A DNA stretch of 64,000 nt from Taenia hydatigena (lineage: Eukaryota > Platyhelminthes > Cestoda > Cyclophyllidea > Taeniidae), in assembly GCA_036345935.2 (NCBI GenBank), contig JADWOT020000008.1:9399554-9463553 (forward strand), given 5' to 3'. A model generated the notes under the pieces. That model was not told where the DNA came from, did not search any database, and saw only the letters and a program-made list of their open reading frames with translations. A program made the translations under genes and the position numbers. Shown here piece after piece: positions 35,825 through 48,017 of the stretch (positions are counted from its first letter, which is position 1; every line of letters begins with the position of its first letter).

Positions 35825-36840
35825 TTGTGACAATCGTGAATCCGCGTTCCACAATCATTGTCAGCAGGAACAGCAGTAGGACTTTGTAGTATTTAGTCTT
35901 TCTGTCCACACAAAAGCAACGCAAAAAATTATGTGTATTCTTCATCGTATTAGAAATAAGTACATAAGTACCACGGGGATCTCTGATTTATGAGTTATAA
36001 TAAATTACCGGATTAAAATCACGTTGAACTTTAATAAATCCTCCCGTTCAAAAATTTGACTGAGGCCGAGAATATATTTGCTCATAGATCCGTGCAATAC
36101 ACTCCACCGATCTGAACGTAAAATGAAGCTTTTCCTGAAATCTGTATTGAATAAGGTATTAGGTTCTTGGGCCACTGTATCTGACTTAAGTGCTTCCAAG
36201 ACAGCACACCAAAAAACGTGCCTGGGCTGAAGAGAGGAAATTTCCTCCACGATCAAGTGCTTTTCCATGTCGAAAGGCTGCTACAATTTGTCCGCGCAAA
36301 AATACATTGTCACTAACTGCTTCAATTTGGAATAGTATCTTTACTCGACATAGCTCTAGCAAGCGGATTATAGTCCCATATTTTGGTGCATTTCCCATTC
36401 TCCTCTTACCATAGCCCGTCTCAAGGCAGTCATTTCACTTTTTGTCGTGCTACTACTACTGCGGGTCTAATGGTTGGGAGGCCCTTAACGTGGCTTGGCG
36501 ATCATACCGCAAATTGCAAGCACGACCTACGAAGACTGGAGCGATTGTGTAGTTAAACTCTACAGGTCCAACAATATTAGTCCTACAAGAAATTCTGCCA
36601 TGATTCTTCAGACAGAAGGTTTAGACGCATATTTTGAGTCATTTTGCCCAGAATAGGTTCTGAAATAGCTTAAGCCCAATGACTCTGCAATGACGATTAT
36701 TCAAAAAGGCTTCGATACAGAGGGTGTTTGGTAATGCGGAGGAATCTGCACCAACATTTCATTCTTGAACTTTAGTGTGATCCTTGATCGCATATTATCC
36801 ATAATAAAATACTACCCTGAATACCGACTTACATTCAGCT

Positions 36841-38932
36841 ATGCAGCTGACTCGCCTTCCCGTCTGGGCTGTCAGATGCCAACTTCCCACGTGCTCATCC
36901 AACTTGGGTCATTGCACCCGTGAGTGTCGTGTGCGTGAGAAATCTGCCTTGCTAGTTTGCCATCGTGATGAAGGATTGAAGGTTGTACTTCTGATTACCT
37001 TCGAAACTGTTTCTTTCTGAGCTTAAAACGCATGAAACATTTAGGGGACAATTATCACATGAAACGCCAAAACACACATAAAGGATGACATCAAAACTTG
37101 CTCACCGAGATTTTGAGATGTTGATAATTTGAGGCGTAAAATTAGTGCCACTTAGCACCGCTGCTACCGGTACCTTTGGTAAAGTGAAAGGAGCGTCGGC
37201 TTTGCTTTATAAATCAATCAGCAATTTTTCTCACTTTGCAATAAACTGTAGGCCAGTCCACTTTTACCCGCGTGTTGCAGGTTGTGCATAAGGTGGAAGG
37301 CCACGAATTCGTGGCCACTTGCTGGTGTAATCTAGGTCATGTTTTCTCCTGCAAGGTGACCTTGCATTAAAAAACACGCACAGGCGTCTATATGAATTTG
37401 CACTCGCCTGAAGAGGGTTCCCGTAATCAATTCCACCTCTATCCCTACTTTCTCCCCATATTTCGATGCTCTCCCATTTCAGTCTCAACGGAGCTGATGC
37501 AATAACAACTTTGGAGTGTTGCCATCTATCGTTCAATTGGATCAACTAATTAGATCTGGTGTTCTTTTAGCGCAATGTGCACCAATCAATGTGATCGGTG
37601 ATGTCTGAATGACCTTTGCAATGCATTGATGCAATCACCACAGACTGACCTGTTAATAGCTGTAACCACGAGAGTCATGGTTACCAGATTGCACTAAAGA
37701 GTTGTGCAGTAAGAGCTTAGCCTTTGTGGTACAGGCTAATTTTCTTCGCCAAATGCTATTGGCTATTCATTCTGGTGCAGTCGAGTAAATGGCTTAGGTG
37801 CTATTTGAAGCCAGGCATGCAGTTCACTATTTGTTGACGTTGAAATTGAAAATTCCCCAAGGGTAGATCCAAATGTGTGGCAAAGCTTGAATGGTAGGAA
37901 GACTGGTGGTTGCAGCTGGTTGATTGCCCATCCTTCCGCACAGCCAATGGGACAGGCCACATTGCCTGCGTGCCAGTTTGGCTTGCAATGAAAGCTGGTC
38001 TGCGATATACTTGCCCTTCCGCCTAAAATAGTAAGAATATCGTGGTTCTTAACTAGCTTTCTGACTGATTTGAGAGCTGATCGCAATTCCAGTCACTAAA
38101 TGAAAGCTTTACTTCTGCTTGTCTGTTTTTTTATTGGCACTGTTTTAGGTGTGACGTTTGCATGATGAGAAAGTCATTTAGGGTCAGCCTTGGCAAGTTG
38201 CATCACGAAGTGCCCAAAGGTTCAATGTAGTGCAACAGGGGAAATGAATTGCACTCTCGAGAACCAAAATCAGAACACAGGACTACTGTTGCACAGATCT
38301 GGTGGGTGGAGATGTTAGCGTGTGAAAGTATCCACATTGGTCTAATATGGGGTGTATGACAGGCGTAACCAACATATCGTCATGGTGGTGGCGTTAGGCG
38401 AGGAGATGTGGGGCAGTAGACGGTGCGGTTGCCCCATTTGAAGCCTTTGTCAGCCGAGAGCACAGTTCTGCTGTCGATGCACACTCGGGCTGAGTCACAT
38501 GGCCGGCGTGGCCGCGACGTCCTGGTGCTCGCATGGCTGTACGCAACCACGTGCACGCGCACCGATGAGTCATCCAGCGTGCGGCGCCTGCTCGCTCGGT
38601 CCTGTCCCTGCCCTCCGAGATGCCAGAGACGCTACATCGATCTACTCTACTTACACTTTGGCCCTCTACTGCTGGAATGGAAATGTGATGAATCGGGTTC
38701 ATCAAAGCCCAAGCCACTTAAGTTATAATATCCTCTGTTAAATGGGTAAAAGTGTTTCAAATATCTACTGAAGGAATTCTGGTTAAGCGCCTTGAGAGTG
38801 GCTGATATCGTGCTTTCATCCGAGGTCAAAACATGCCTGGCCGCTCTGATCAGCAAGCTTGAGTCGGCGGCCTTTCACGTCCAACTGTTCGTGGGGCGCA
38901 TAGTTGAGAGTGCTTATACTTCACAGCCGTGA
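36841..38932 (+). CDS. Hypothetical three-exon gene, unrecognised
   Basis: Exons 36841-36919, 38454-38696 and 38799-38932 (stop TGA) keep phase 1 at both joins (CACCC|GTGAGT; TTTGTCAG|CC; TCGG|GTTCAT; GAGAG|TG) and give 151 residues. The middle exon is markedly more GC-rich than its surroundings and reads 'GRRGRDVLVLAWLYATTCTR', 'RRYIDLLYLHFGPLLLEW'; the last reads 'VADIVLSSEVKTCLAALISK', 'FHVQLFVGRIVES'. The composition is helical with no signal peptide. I know no matching family. The first exon could also be internal, since it follows a TTACATTCAG acceptor, and a second frame is open across it. The middle and last exons are the stronger part. Confidence 0.35.
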
Positions 38933-41900
38933 CGTCTAGCCCTAATATGGTGTTAATTTGTATTCGAACATGGTAGGAAGTATTGCGTAGGTATATCAGT
39001 ATGAGATATCGACTAAGACTGTCACTCGACATCGTTTGCTAAACCTGTCCAAACTCCATACCATACGTAGGTTCACCATACGCATGTGTGATTACTTCCG
39101 TTCGGTTTAGGCGTTAAACAGTGCCAGCCACTAAGTCTAACTAATGAACTGTAATTCCAAGGTGCAAAAGGAAGAATTTGGGATTTATTTCACCCATACA
39201 AGTCAAAAGAAAAGCAGCCCATGAGACTACCTGTCACTAGAGCGCACATGCACAGGCTTGCGTTTCAGTTGAATGAGGGAGGCACTAACGTACCTTGCAA
39301 AAGCAATCCAAATGCTTTTCGCTTTAAACCACTCGCCACGCAGTGCAAGGTCACCGATGGCCTATATTCACTTGCATAAGTGGCCACTGAAAATTAAATT
39401 CCTATCAGTGGAACAGGCCTGGAAGCTGCTTACATGAAACCCGATTTCTTGAAACTAGTGGTACAACAACTGTAGGCGAACTGCATTGGATAATTTCCGT
39501 GGGCCTCAAAGGGAGTATTTCGCGTTCAAGACATGAGTGTTGTAGTAGTTTTAAGTTATGATGACCTACTATGAATAATATCTAAGGATTTTTCAGCACG
39601 CGAAAAAGCAGTAAACAAGTGAGTAGCTAAAAGCATCATAAAAATTATTTGCACATAAAAAGCAAGCATTCACACATAGCCAATAAAAAATATCGTACTT
39701 GATGGTGGTGAAAGATCTGAAAGGTCGGACCGATCTTGGGAGCACAAAATAACAATACCATTGCTGGTATTCCTTATTATTTGATCAACGAGTCCTGGAA
39801 AAATCTCACATTCCCGTTCCAAATATTTGCAAACACTGGTACATCCATGGTACAACGGAGTGATTTACTTGGAAACAAACAAGTGAATAATCATGAACGA
39901 TTTTAAGCTTAGAATTACCCTAACTGCGTATTTACCAACTTTAATCCCTCAGCCCTCGTGGTTCGGCCAGTGTACAGGCGTCATGCTATCTGTGCCAGGC
40001 TCATTTCCGGGCCGCTATGCGTCGTTGGATCGTCGGCGCTGATTCTAACGCCACGAAACGTTCTCGATGCATTTAAATAACCCTAGTAATTACCACCCGA
40101 TTCAATTACACGAATTGTAGTCCCAAGCAGAAATAAGCATAAATACCTAACCATGATGAAAGAAATTCTTGGCAGCGCAATCCTCTAAACAATCAAGTAG
40201 CCACCCAAGCTGCGCTTTGCATCCCCACAGCACAGCCGACGCACGTATTTATTGCACGTGAACCCACCTGCAACCCGATTCATGGGAAGTGTTGGTAAGA
40301 GGGCGAGAACGAAAGTGGACTCCAAAATACCATTCCATCCTACATAATCTCGAACCGTTTTAGCATCTGCACAGAGTATGCTACATGATGGATATTCCTC
40401 TTTTTCTACAGCATCAAATTCCACATTCCCAGGAGTATAGCTATGATTTTAATCAAGTGAGCGAATGCCGTTGGTTGAGAATGACTTCAAAGACACCGAG
40501 GTGGGCATATAATTGAGGTCCTCTGATTCACTAGAACGTCTTAGCCACTCTAACGACATTTCGTAGTTAACTAATACAAGCCGATCTTGCAGGAATGGAA
40601 CATAGGAAATTGAATGACAACCTTGGTGGAGCAAAGAAACCTCGACTATGCCTATCAAACATCAAACAGGGGATACCAAATAGTTCATTTCGCATTACGA
40701 TGTCCACTGGAGTCATTCCTTACAACTATGCCACTTTTCCCACCGATCGCATTGAAGAGCCGCAGAACAATGACTATATCGAATGAAGTAAGGCACAAGG
40801 AAAAAGAACTAATTTTCAACACATTCCCAGTTGTATGTAGTGGGAAAGCGAAAGTATGACACTCCAAAAAAGGCTTCAATGAATTAAACCCAAGCTTTGC
40901 CTTTTAGAGAGCACTGCGAATTCGCTGAAAGTATACGTGATCATCAATAACATGCTGGACAGTACGAACCTTTTGAAATTCTAGTATTTCCTTCATACCA
41001 TAGTATCGACTAGGGAGATTTTGAGCGCTTTTACTTCTGAATCCCACGACATCGAAGCGAAACCTCCACCAAAAAAGCAAGGAGAGTTGTTATGGTCAGG
41101 TTACTTTGCAAACTTGCATAGCCCACTTATCCGCAACTTTAACTACACCACGTGTTAGTCTGATGTCGAAGAGCGCAGTTCGTTCCAACCACTTTTTGTT
41201 CATAGCGCATTTGTGATCAAGACCGAGCATATCCACTTGCTTGAGCTTCCCTCACTTTTCGTCAATCAAGTTAACCCACTCCAGCACGGTTAACTGAAGC
41301 GCGATATACGTTGCAGAAAAGGATAGTATTCCATACTATTTATCACTAGATAACCTTCGCGCTTGAGGAGCAAGACACATGCATAAAAAGAGTGTAATCA
41401 CTGAGACCTTCAAACCCAGAAGCGCGAAAATAGTTAAAGCGAACCACTACCAAAAACCCTCACATTGCTACCTTATAATCGACCACTTCCCCAATTTTGA
41501 AATTGCAGGACAATCGATGCCATTCTCATCTTACTGTCCAAGCCACTAGTCGTTCAAAATGCGGATGTCATCGTGGTTTACACCTCTAGGCGGAATCCAA
41601 ACTCGTAACTCATTGGTAAAAGCATTCTTTACTCAACAAAGTCAAAACTGCATATCAGCCGGTGGCTAGACATCGGAAGCTAATGTCGCAATTATTATCA
41701 GTAGCAACGCAACGCATTCGACTGCATCTCTCCCGCATGAGTCTTCCATGACCTTTGCTGGTAGCAAAGTAGTTCGGGCGACTGTCATGGGTTTACATTC
41801 ATACAAAACCTACTAACATACCCGAGATCATAAATCGAAACGAACATCAACACCCAACGCCAATAGAAGCAGACCTTTTGAAAAAGCATAACTCGCATTC

Positions 41901-42980
41901 TTTACCACATTCCGGGAGTGTGCAACTCCATCTTCCGAATGTGATCTGAAATTTGTTGGACAGGAATTATCGAAGTTGTACGTTCTCCGTCTAGTAATAG
42001 GTATGTTGGCATAAAATAACCTCATTATTTTGCAGACCTTTAAATTGTTGGCCCTAAACTCAGAGATGTAGCAGTTCACTCACGCAAGCCCACACACACC
42101 GCAGAACCACGGCAACAATGAATGAATGACTGAATGAATGCAACCATTAAAAACTGATCAGATATCCCATTAAAATCCATAAGTTACCACTATTATTACC
42201 ACTTTAAACCTGGAGGCCCAGCAGCACGCCTCACCACACTGCCGACTGGATGCTGCTTTTCAAACGTCTCAGTTATAGAAACACACAAGCATACACTGAA
42301 GGCGAGAAAAGCAGGTACCGAGGTCATGATGAGGAGAAGCTACCGGTTAAACCTAAAAGAATTCTAAACCAAAGATTTCAGCCACCCCTGTATGCTCAAA
42401 AAGGAAATCGTCAACAAATGAATAACGCCTAAGGCCGATTAGATTCTCAACGTTAAAATAAGCAGAAAGTAGGAAAACGAACTAGCGAGAAGAGTAAGGT
42501 TCAATATGCTCATCGTAACGATTGGAGCTGGAACGAGAAACGGCAGAGAGCGAAAAGGAACTAAATTCGTTAGGCCTCACCTAAGCGGTGAAAACCTACG
42601 CAGGACTAAAAGGAAACATTTACAGAACAGATTAGGTAACTGAAGGAGAATTCGAACACGTTCAACTGAGTAGAGAGGAGATATGCGAAAATTGGCATAA
42701 AACAACCCCGATCACACGGCAAAACTGACATCAATTTGCAAGCGAGAGGCTCCAAAAGGTGAAGTATCTCTTGCTACAAATTAACATTAATTTGTGCATA
42801 AAAAGAATAAAAGCTTAGCAAATTAAGATAATTAGCAATGTTCTTGTAAAGGTCGATGTCGCTTTCTTCAAAATTCTATAAAATTTGTTGAATAAAATAG
42901 GAAAATACGCATCGCATACCTTGTAGAGCCTCCCAAATTTCTACAACCAATCAGAAGAGCCCAAACTAGCTCACACAGAC
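38933..42980. other. No gene seen
   Basis: About 4 kb of AT-rich sequence upstream of INTS6 with only short scattered ORFs on both strands. I found no splice-consistent reading frame, tRNA or repeat family here. Confidence 0.45.
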
Positions 42981-42987
42981 TATATAA
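42981..42987 (+). promoter_or_regulatory. TATA-box-like element upstream of INTS6
   Basis: TATATAA lies 104 bases before the preferred INTS6 ATG (43085) and only 26 bases before an alternative in-frame ATG at 43007. A start site 25-30 bases downstream of the box would leave the 43007 ATG at or before the 5' end of the mRNA, which favours 43085. Confidence 0.4.
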
Positions 42988-43084
42988 ATTCTGTTAACAC
43001 TAGCGCATGAGGGCTGTGTTAGCCTCTCTTGCTTCACTTAAATGTTCATTGGTGGGGTTGGTGTTGGCCTTCCGCGCAGTTGCC

Positions 43085-45892
43085 ATGACGATAGTTTGTT
43101 TCGTTGTCGATAATAGTGCTTCAATGAACCAAAGGACCTATCAGGGTACGACCTTGTTAGATTCGGCGAAGACAGTTGTTGAAACCTTATTTAAAGTAAT
43201 TCCGCTCTGATTGGCTGATCCTTAATAGGCGCGTGTGAATAAATGCCGTACGGATCGCTACTTTTTGTTTACGCTCAACGAGTATCCGCAGAACTTTCGG
43301 GTTTGTTTTGCCTTTGTGGTTTTATTCGCGTTACTTTTAGTTGACTGGATGGAGGCAGAGTTGTGATTTAACAACTTTTCATGCTGCTCTTAGCAGAATT
43401 AACCCGAATGGCACACTAAGTCTCGGTAAGGGTATTGCATATGCGTTCAAGTTACTCAACCTCAATCGCATGCAGACCGGGTTCGAAACTTACGGTTTGG
43501 TAGGTGAAGGGTGAACGTTTGACGGTTTAGGGTTTGTACATCTCCTCTATCGAGCCTGCTGTTGTTATAGTCGTGACTCAGTATTATGCCTCATTTGAAA
43601 TTGACAGTGGGGTGAGTGATAGTCGAAGGGTTGACATTTTAGATTGCTTCGAAGGTCCCGGGCGGCGATTTAACTGCTGGCTCCCACAGATGGGACTACT
43701 GGCTTCATGGGATCCTTTTGCATAATTCCGGTTTGGTCGAAACCTTATGTGACACGTCTCGGTCTCATCCGTTGGGTCCTTTGTCCTCAGCTTTTGTATC
43801 TTGTACTCAAACCGGTGGGGAGGTGTTTGTCTTGTCAGATCTTCGAGTAATTCCTCAGTACATTGAGGCTGTCAACTCCAAGTGTCATCAAGGTGTTGTG
43901 GTCGATCTCATCGACGTATCTGGTAATGCTACTTGACTCGTTGATCTTTTAGCACCAAAAGAACCAATTGCGATCAAGCAACTTGTTTTGTTGAAGGAGA
44001 ATGTCAAGATTCCCTCTTTTTGGCCCATTCCAGAGAGTTTCTTCCCTACGGAGGAGCTTTTGACTGCGAAATTGGTATGCTTCGCTTTTTTCGTAATTTG
44101 AAATAGCCTTCTCGCCCATCAAATCCTGTTATTCACACTTACGTATCGAGAGAAGTCCCACCCAAATTTTTGGACTGCTTTCCTATTGATAGATATGAAT
44201 TGGAGTCCTCAAGGTTTACTCGGAAAGTTATCGATTGCCGTGATACCTCTGTGATTTGGCCGTGTGTTGTACCGAAGAGTGGTCAACATACTGATGCTCC
44301 ATTTGGGTACTGCAAGCTTTCGCCGGATTTTCAGACTGTATACCTACATGTTCTTCCTTACAACTACCGCGAGTTATCGGAACTTTTATGTAGTGTTCTA
44401 TCGGGCCATAACTATTTTTATATAGGTGAATTGTATGATGTCAACGGTTTACGCATGACGGAGGCATGGATTTCCAAGTTAACGAACTACCTTACTAGTA
44501 TACCCCGGTATTACTACGCAGTATGCTCTCCGACTTCACTGACCTATCTCTTGTAGCCGATATCCAAGGCGTTTGAGCGATTGGGCTTTCAAGGGGTCAT
44601 TAAGCCAGAGGTCTTAAGTCGGACGTTTTCATTCCAATTTAAAAACGGTTTACAGAGACACCAACATTGCGCACAGGTTGAATATGAAGAACTCGTGCGT
44701 GATGTATCAGAAGCTGAATCCGTTCCCCTTGTCAGAGTATGAAAAGTCTTGTTTTCACGTAAAAAAAACTCATTTAACAAATAACGCTAATCAAACCTCT
44801 AAAATTCGTAGGTACCTAAGGTTTCGCTGCCGAATTTACTGGAAAGTTTCTCAGAACTGAGAGCGTTCGGTACTGTAGTTAAGCCTTCTGGGAGAATGCT
44901 GTACGAAAATCCATGTGGTGTTTCACGACGGAAACTGAGAAAAATGTTACCCAAGCTCAGAGAAAATCTGGGTTCTATACTCGACGGGATTGGTCGACCG
45001 ATGGACATTGAAGGTATCCATAATCAGGCTCTCAGCGAAATGGGAGATTACGCAAACTACAGGTATGCTCAACCGCACATTGCTCCATTACGTGAATTGA
45101 TGCCGACTCCTGAACGCGTGGACACCTTTGGCAATCCCTTCCGCCGCAAATCCAATGCTGGATTTGTGGTTGACGAGGTGTCCGTCGATGATGTGGGATT
45201 TTCAGGGCCTTCATCATCTAGTTCATCTCTCACAATGCGAAAACGTTCGTCCATTAAATCTAGCGAAAAGGCGAGAGGTTAGTTACTCGTTTTTTTTTAT
45301 TATTTTATTGGATTTAGGCCCCATTCCTCCACACGTCAAATTTTCCACCCTTCGGCTGTCAAAAAACTGTTGCTCGTCCCCTCAGCGTGATGACCTCACT
45401 TCACGTCTTTGTAAGTTTCTCCTTGACTTTTTCACTACATTCAGCTCCCATTCTCAACGGTGAAGTGAATCATACGACGACATCAAACGGTGGTTCTTCA
45501 TTAACAAGTGACATGGAAGGGAACGGGCACGCTGGGAAACATTCCTCTGACGATGAGATAGCGTTCAACGTCAACAAAATCCTCGTTGATGAACTTATTG
45601 AGATCGTGCGCAGTCCAAAGATAGGTAATGTTCTTCTAAGGTGTGTATTTTAAACCTTTTAGACGGGGGTCAGGTATTCAATATTCTCACAAAGTTTGTT
45701 GGAAGCTTACAGCAGAAGTACGATTCAGTGTCGTTTGTAATGGCGGAAGCGTTGCGGTTCAAGCGAATAGACTTATACAATTTGCTCAACGAATGGCGTT
45801 CTTATTTGGCACCTCTTAGGGAACCTGCAGTGGGCCCTAGCAACGGCCTGCGCTTTGAGTGCCCCTTGCATCTTCTGAATGGATCAGATTGA
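43085..45892 (+). CDS. INTS6: Integrator complex subunit 6
   Basis: Twelve phase-consistent exons: 43085-43195, 43229-43300, 43341-43499, 43531-43611, 43643-43922, 43953-44074, 44107-44520, 44557-44736, 44812-45277, 45318-45410, 45445-45624, 45663-45892 (stop TGA), 795 residues against 887 in human. INTS6 is a nuclear Integrator subunit in snRNA 3'-end cleavage and promoter-proximal termination; it helps recruit PP2A. The N-terminal VWA domain starts 'MTIVCFVVDNSASMNQ' with the DxSxS metal site at residues 9-13. 'FWPIPESFFP', 'DCFPIDRYELE', 'APFGYCKLSP' and 'YLHVLPYNYRELSELL' match the middle region; 'PLRELMPTPERVDTFGNPFRRK' marks the conserved block before the C-terminal DSS1-like helical end ('ILVDELIEIVRSPKI'). 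All introns but one (75) are 30-40 bases. The second MIDAS loop, 'ITDGS' in human, reads 'VVTQYY' here. An alternative ATG at 43007 would add 26 hydrophobic residues. Confidence 0.93.
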
Positions 45893-45985
45893 TGCGTTTA
45901 TGCTGTAGTAGTTTTGTACATATGCACATATTTGTAAATAGTGTACAAAGAGATGCAGGCGCTTCGCACAGGCCAAGTGATCCAA

Positions 45986-45991
45986 AATAAA
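45986..45991 (+). terminator. Poly(A) signal of INTS6
   Basis: AATAAA begins 94 bases after the INTS6 stop and is followed by a T-rich stretch. It lies 105 bases before the NTAN1 start codon, so INTS6 cleavage would occur within the short intercistronic gap. Confidence 0.55.
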
Positions 45992-46018
45992 TTTTTGTAT
46001 TGTTGAGCTCTGATTTTG

Positions 46019-46044
46019 CGTTCCAACTTTTCTTTTGCACCCAG
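46019..46044 (+). promoter_or_regulatory. Strong 3' splice site upstream of NTAN1 (possible spliced-leader acceptor)
   Basis: A pyrimidine-rich tract, CAACTTTTCTTTTGCACCCAG, ends at AG 46043-46044, with a second acceptor (TGTTTTAG) at 46067-46068. No coding exon precedes them inside the 203-base gap after INTS6, so a cis intron would need an exon further upstream. In flatworms such acceptors often receive a trans-spliced leader. That use here is inference. Confidence 0.4.
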
Positions 46045-46095
46045 TACTGATAGTACGATATGTTTTAGGTCAAGGCGGTTATTTATTAAAAGTCA

Positions 46096-47166
46096 ATGGT
46101 CCTCCTGGTGGGTGATTCTTCGTTTAAGTTGGCCAGCAGTGACCCCCACGCTCTACGCAACTTCCGGAAGTCCGGGTATATGGACCTTTTTGATGTGTAC
46201 ATGAAGTTCTCGTCCATGAAAAGTCTTAGAGACGCCGAGATAGTTACAATTAAGTCGGGCGATGGTATTCTCTACGTTCATCAAGGCGAGATGGTCACAG
46301 TTCGGTATGGGACAGAATCCGCCTCAACTGAGTCCAATGGTTGTATAGATCCCTCCTTGCCCCGTTATGTGGGAACTTCGGAGATGACCTCCTGCCACGC
46401 CGTTCTCATCACGTCTCCGGCTGGTTATGCGTTGGGCCACCTCGATGGAGGCAGTGGAGGGCGATTAACTAAAGAATTTTTTGGCACGGTGACCGGGTTT
46501 TTTGACCCTATTTTGAGTTCGGATGAAGCTCTTGATGTCCATGTTGTCGGTGGTTTTTTGGATAACAAAGGTTTTTCCAAGAAGTTGTCATTGCAAATAC
46601 TTATAGAGTTGTTAGTCTCCAAGCGGGCATTCAGGCTTCGAACCCTGAGCTCTTACCTGCTAAACGATTGCATCTCCCCAGGATCCGGTGGTCAACTGCA
46701 CGTGCCGGTCATTCGTGCCGTCGTCTTCGACACGTATGGAGCTGCCCTCTTTCCTGCGTCCATTCAACCCGAAGCAAGAGGTCCCTTGAGTGTTCTTCGT
46801 TCTTCCTATGTATATTCTACCTCTGCCAGAAGCCACATGCATAACATTCTTGATCCCATTTCACATCACCTTATCATAAGACCCTTCGTGATCGACGAGG
46901 ATACTTTGGAAACGTTAAGGTGTGTGGAATATTATTCACATGAGCAGTTACAAAATTTTTCCACAACCCCTAAACAGGAGACTGATCACTTCTATGAAAT
47001 GCTGAAGCGCACCAGCCTCCTACTCACTACTCTTAAGAAAGAAAAAATAGACGTATTCGCTGGAGAGAACCTCGAATTTGTCTTCGATGCAAGTGCGCAA
47101 CGATGGTGCCCCGTTAATCCACGTGCGGAAGAGGCCGATAGAAACCCACTGGCTTGCTTTAAATAA
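46096..47166 (+). CDS. NTAN1: Protein N-terminal asparagine amidohydrolase
   Basis: A single uninterrupted frame of 356 residues. NTAN1 deamidates N-terminal asparagine to aspartate, feeding substrates into the Arg/N-degron pathway. The start 'MVLLVGDSSFKLAS' lines up with the human 'MPLLVE' N-terminus. The catalytic cysteine is in 'SEMTSCHAVLITSP' (Cys100, human 'TTCHIVVL'), followed by the 'ALGHLDGGSGG' block corresponding to the human histidine/aspartate motif, then 'LDVHVVGGFLDNKGFSKKLS' and 'HVPVIRAVVFDTYGAALFPA'. The C-terminus has 'QLQNFSTTPKQETDHFYEML', like the human 'ILENLSTSPLAEPPHF'. The protein is about 45 residues longer than human NTAN1, mostly in the N-terminal third and mid-region. 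Unlike all its neighbours it has no intron, and it lies 203 bases after INTS6 on the same strand. Confidence 0.92.
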   Translation: MVLLVGDSSFKLASSDPHALRNFRKSGYMDLFDVYMKFSSMKSLRDAEIVTIKSGDGILYVHQGEMVTVRYGTESASTESNGCIDPSLPRYVGTSEMTSCHAVLITSPAGYALGHLDGGSGGRLTKEFFGTVTGFFDPILSSDEALDVHVVGGFLDNKGFSKKLSLQILIELLVSKRAFRLRTLSSYLLNDCISPGSGGQLHVPVIRAVVFDTYGAALFPASIQPEARGPLSVLRSSYVYSTSARSHMHNILDPISHHLIIRPFVIDEDTLETLRCVEYYSHEQLQNFSTTPKQETDHFYEMLKRTSLLLTTLKKEKIDVFAGENLEFVFDASAQRWCPVNPRAEEADRNPLACFK

Positions 47167-48017
47167 CAAAGTGAACCCATCCCTTTCGTTTAGCGACTGT
47201 CGTGTCACCTTATGTCGATGCCGAACCTAAATTCTCTGCTTTGATGCCTCTTTTTCCAAAAAGCACTATGATCTCCATTTACGCACATTTCAGATATTTT
47301 CTCGGGAGCAGTTAGTATTGTAGCCAGGACTGCATGACGCTGGACCACACCTCCATCTGTCGTCCAAAGCGCCTTAACTCTCAAATGTGCGGCTGTACGC
47401 TTGACCTTCCGCTGACGAAATCACCAGAACTCATGTATGTCCCAGCCGGGCTACTGCCTTTTATCGCTGCAGCGATATAAGAGTGAACCAAAGCTTAACG
47501 CTCTGATTGAGTGGATCCATGACTTCCTTTGATATCTGGCGATTTGTGCCACTAATGTAGTGGATGTTGTGGTGTGCAATATCGCCTTCAGGCACAAGAG
47601 GCTAGTGAGGGAAGAAACATGCAGCAAAAGCGTGTATTGCAGCAAGGTCAGAATTGTCCTCATTCGCACGTACCTTAGGTGTCGTCGTGTGGGTGTGTGC
47701 GTCTGTGCGTATTCTTGGCACGTGTATGCTGCAACACAAAACAGGGGCATAGCATTGTCGTCAGTGGTGGTGGTGGTGGAGTACTGGTAAATAGCCCATT
47801 TGAGATGCGCACATTGAATTAAGAAAAGGCGGGACAGGAACGCGACGTATGCCGTGCATACGTGTAAGGAGAGGGGGGGGGTGAGGTGGAGTGGAAGACG
47901 GTTGAATCATATTGGTGATGTTGACAGTATGACGCTTGGAGGGCGGAATCCTCAGAATTAATTATGGTGGCGGTGTAGTGGTACTATGTACACGACCGGA
48001 GTATGGGGTCAGTCGTT
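47167..48017. other. Intergenic between convergent NTAN1 and glypican genes
   Basis: Holds the two 3' UTRs. A G-rich run (GGGGGGGG) lies near 47873-47880 and GTGG-type repeats near 47765-47780. No ORF with homology was seen. Confidence 0.45.

Noticed and set aside
37264..37545. Minus-strand 93-codon ORF with an 18-base palindrome (GGCCACGAATTCGTGGCC)
   Set aside because: No homology or splice logic was seen; the palindrome is short enough to be chance.
43007..43084. Upstream in-frame ATG for INTS6 giving a hydrophobic N-terminal extension
   Set aside because: INTS6 proteins begin directly at the VWA strand, and the TATA-like box at 42981 would place transcription start at or after this ATG.
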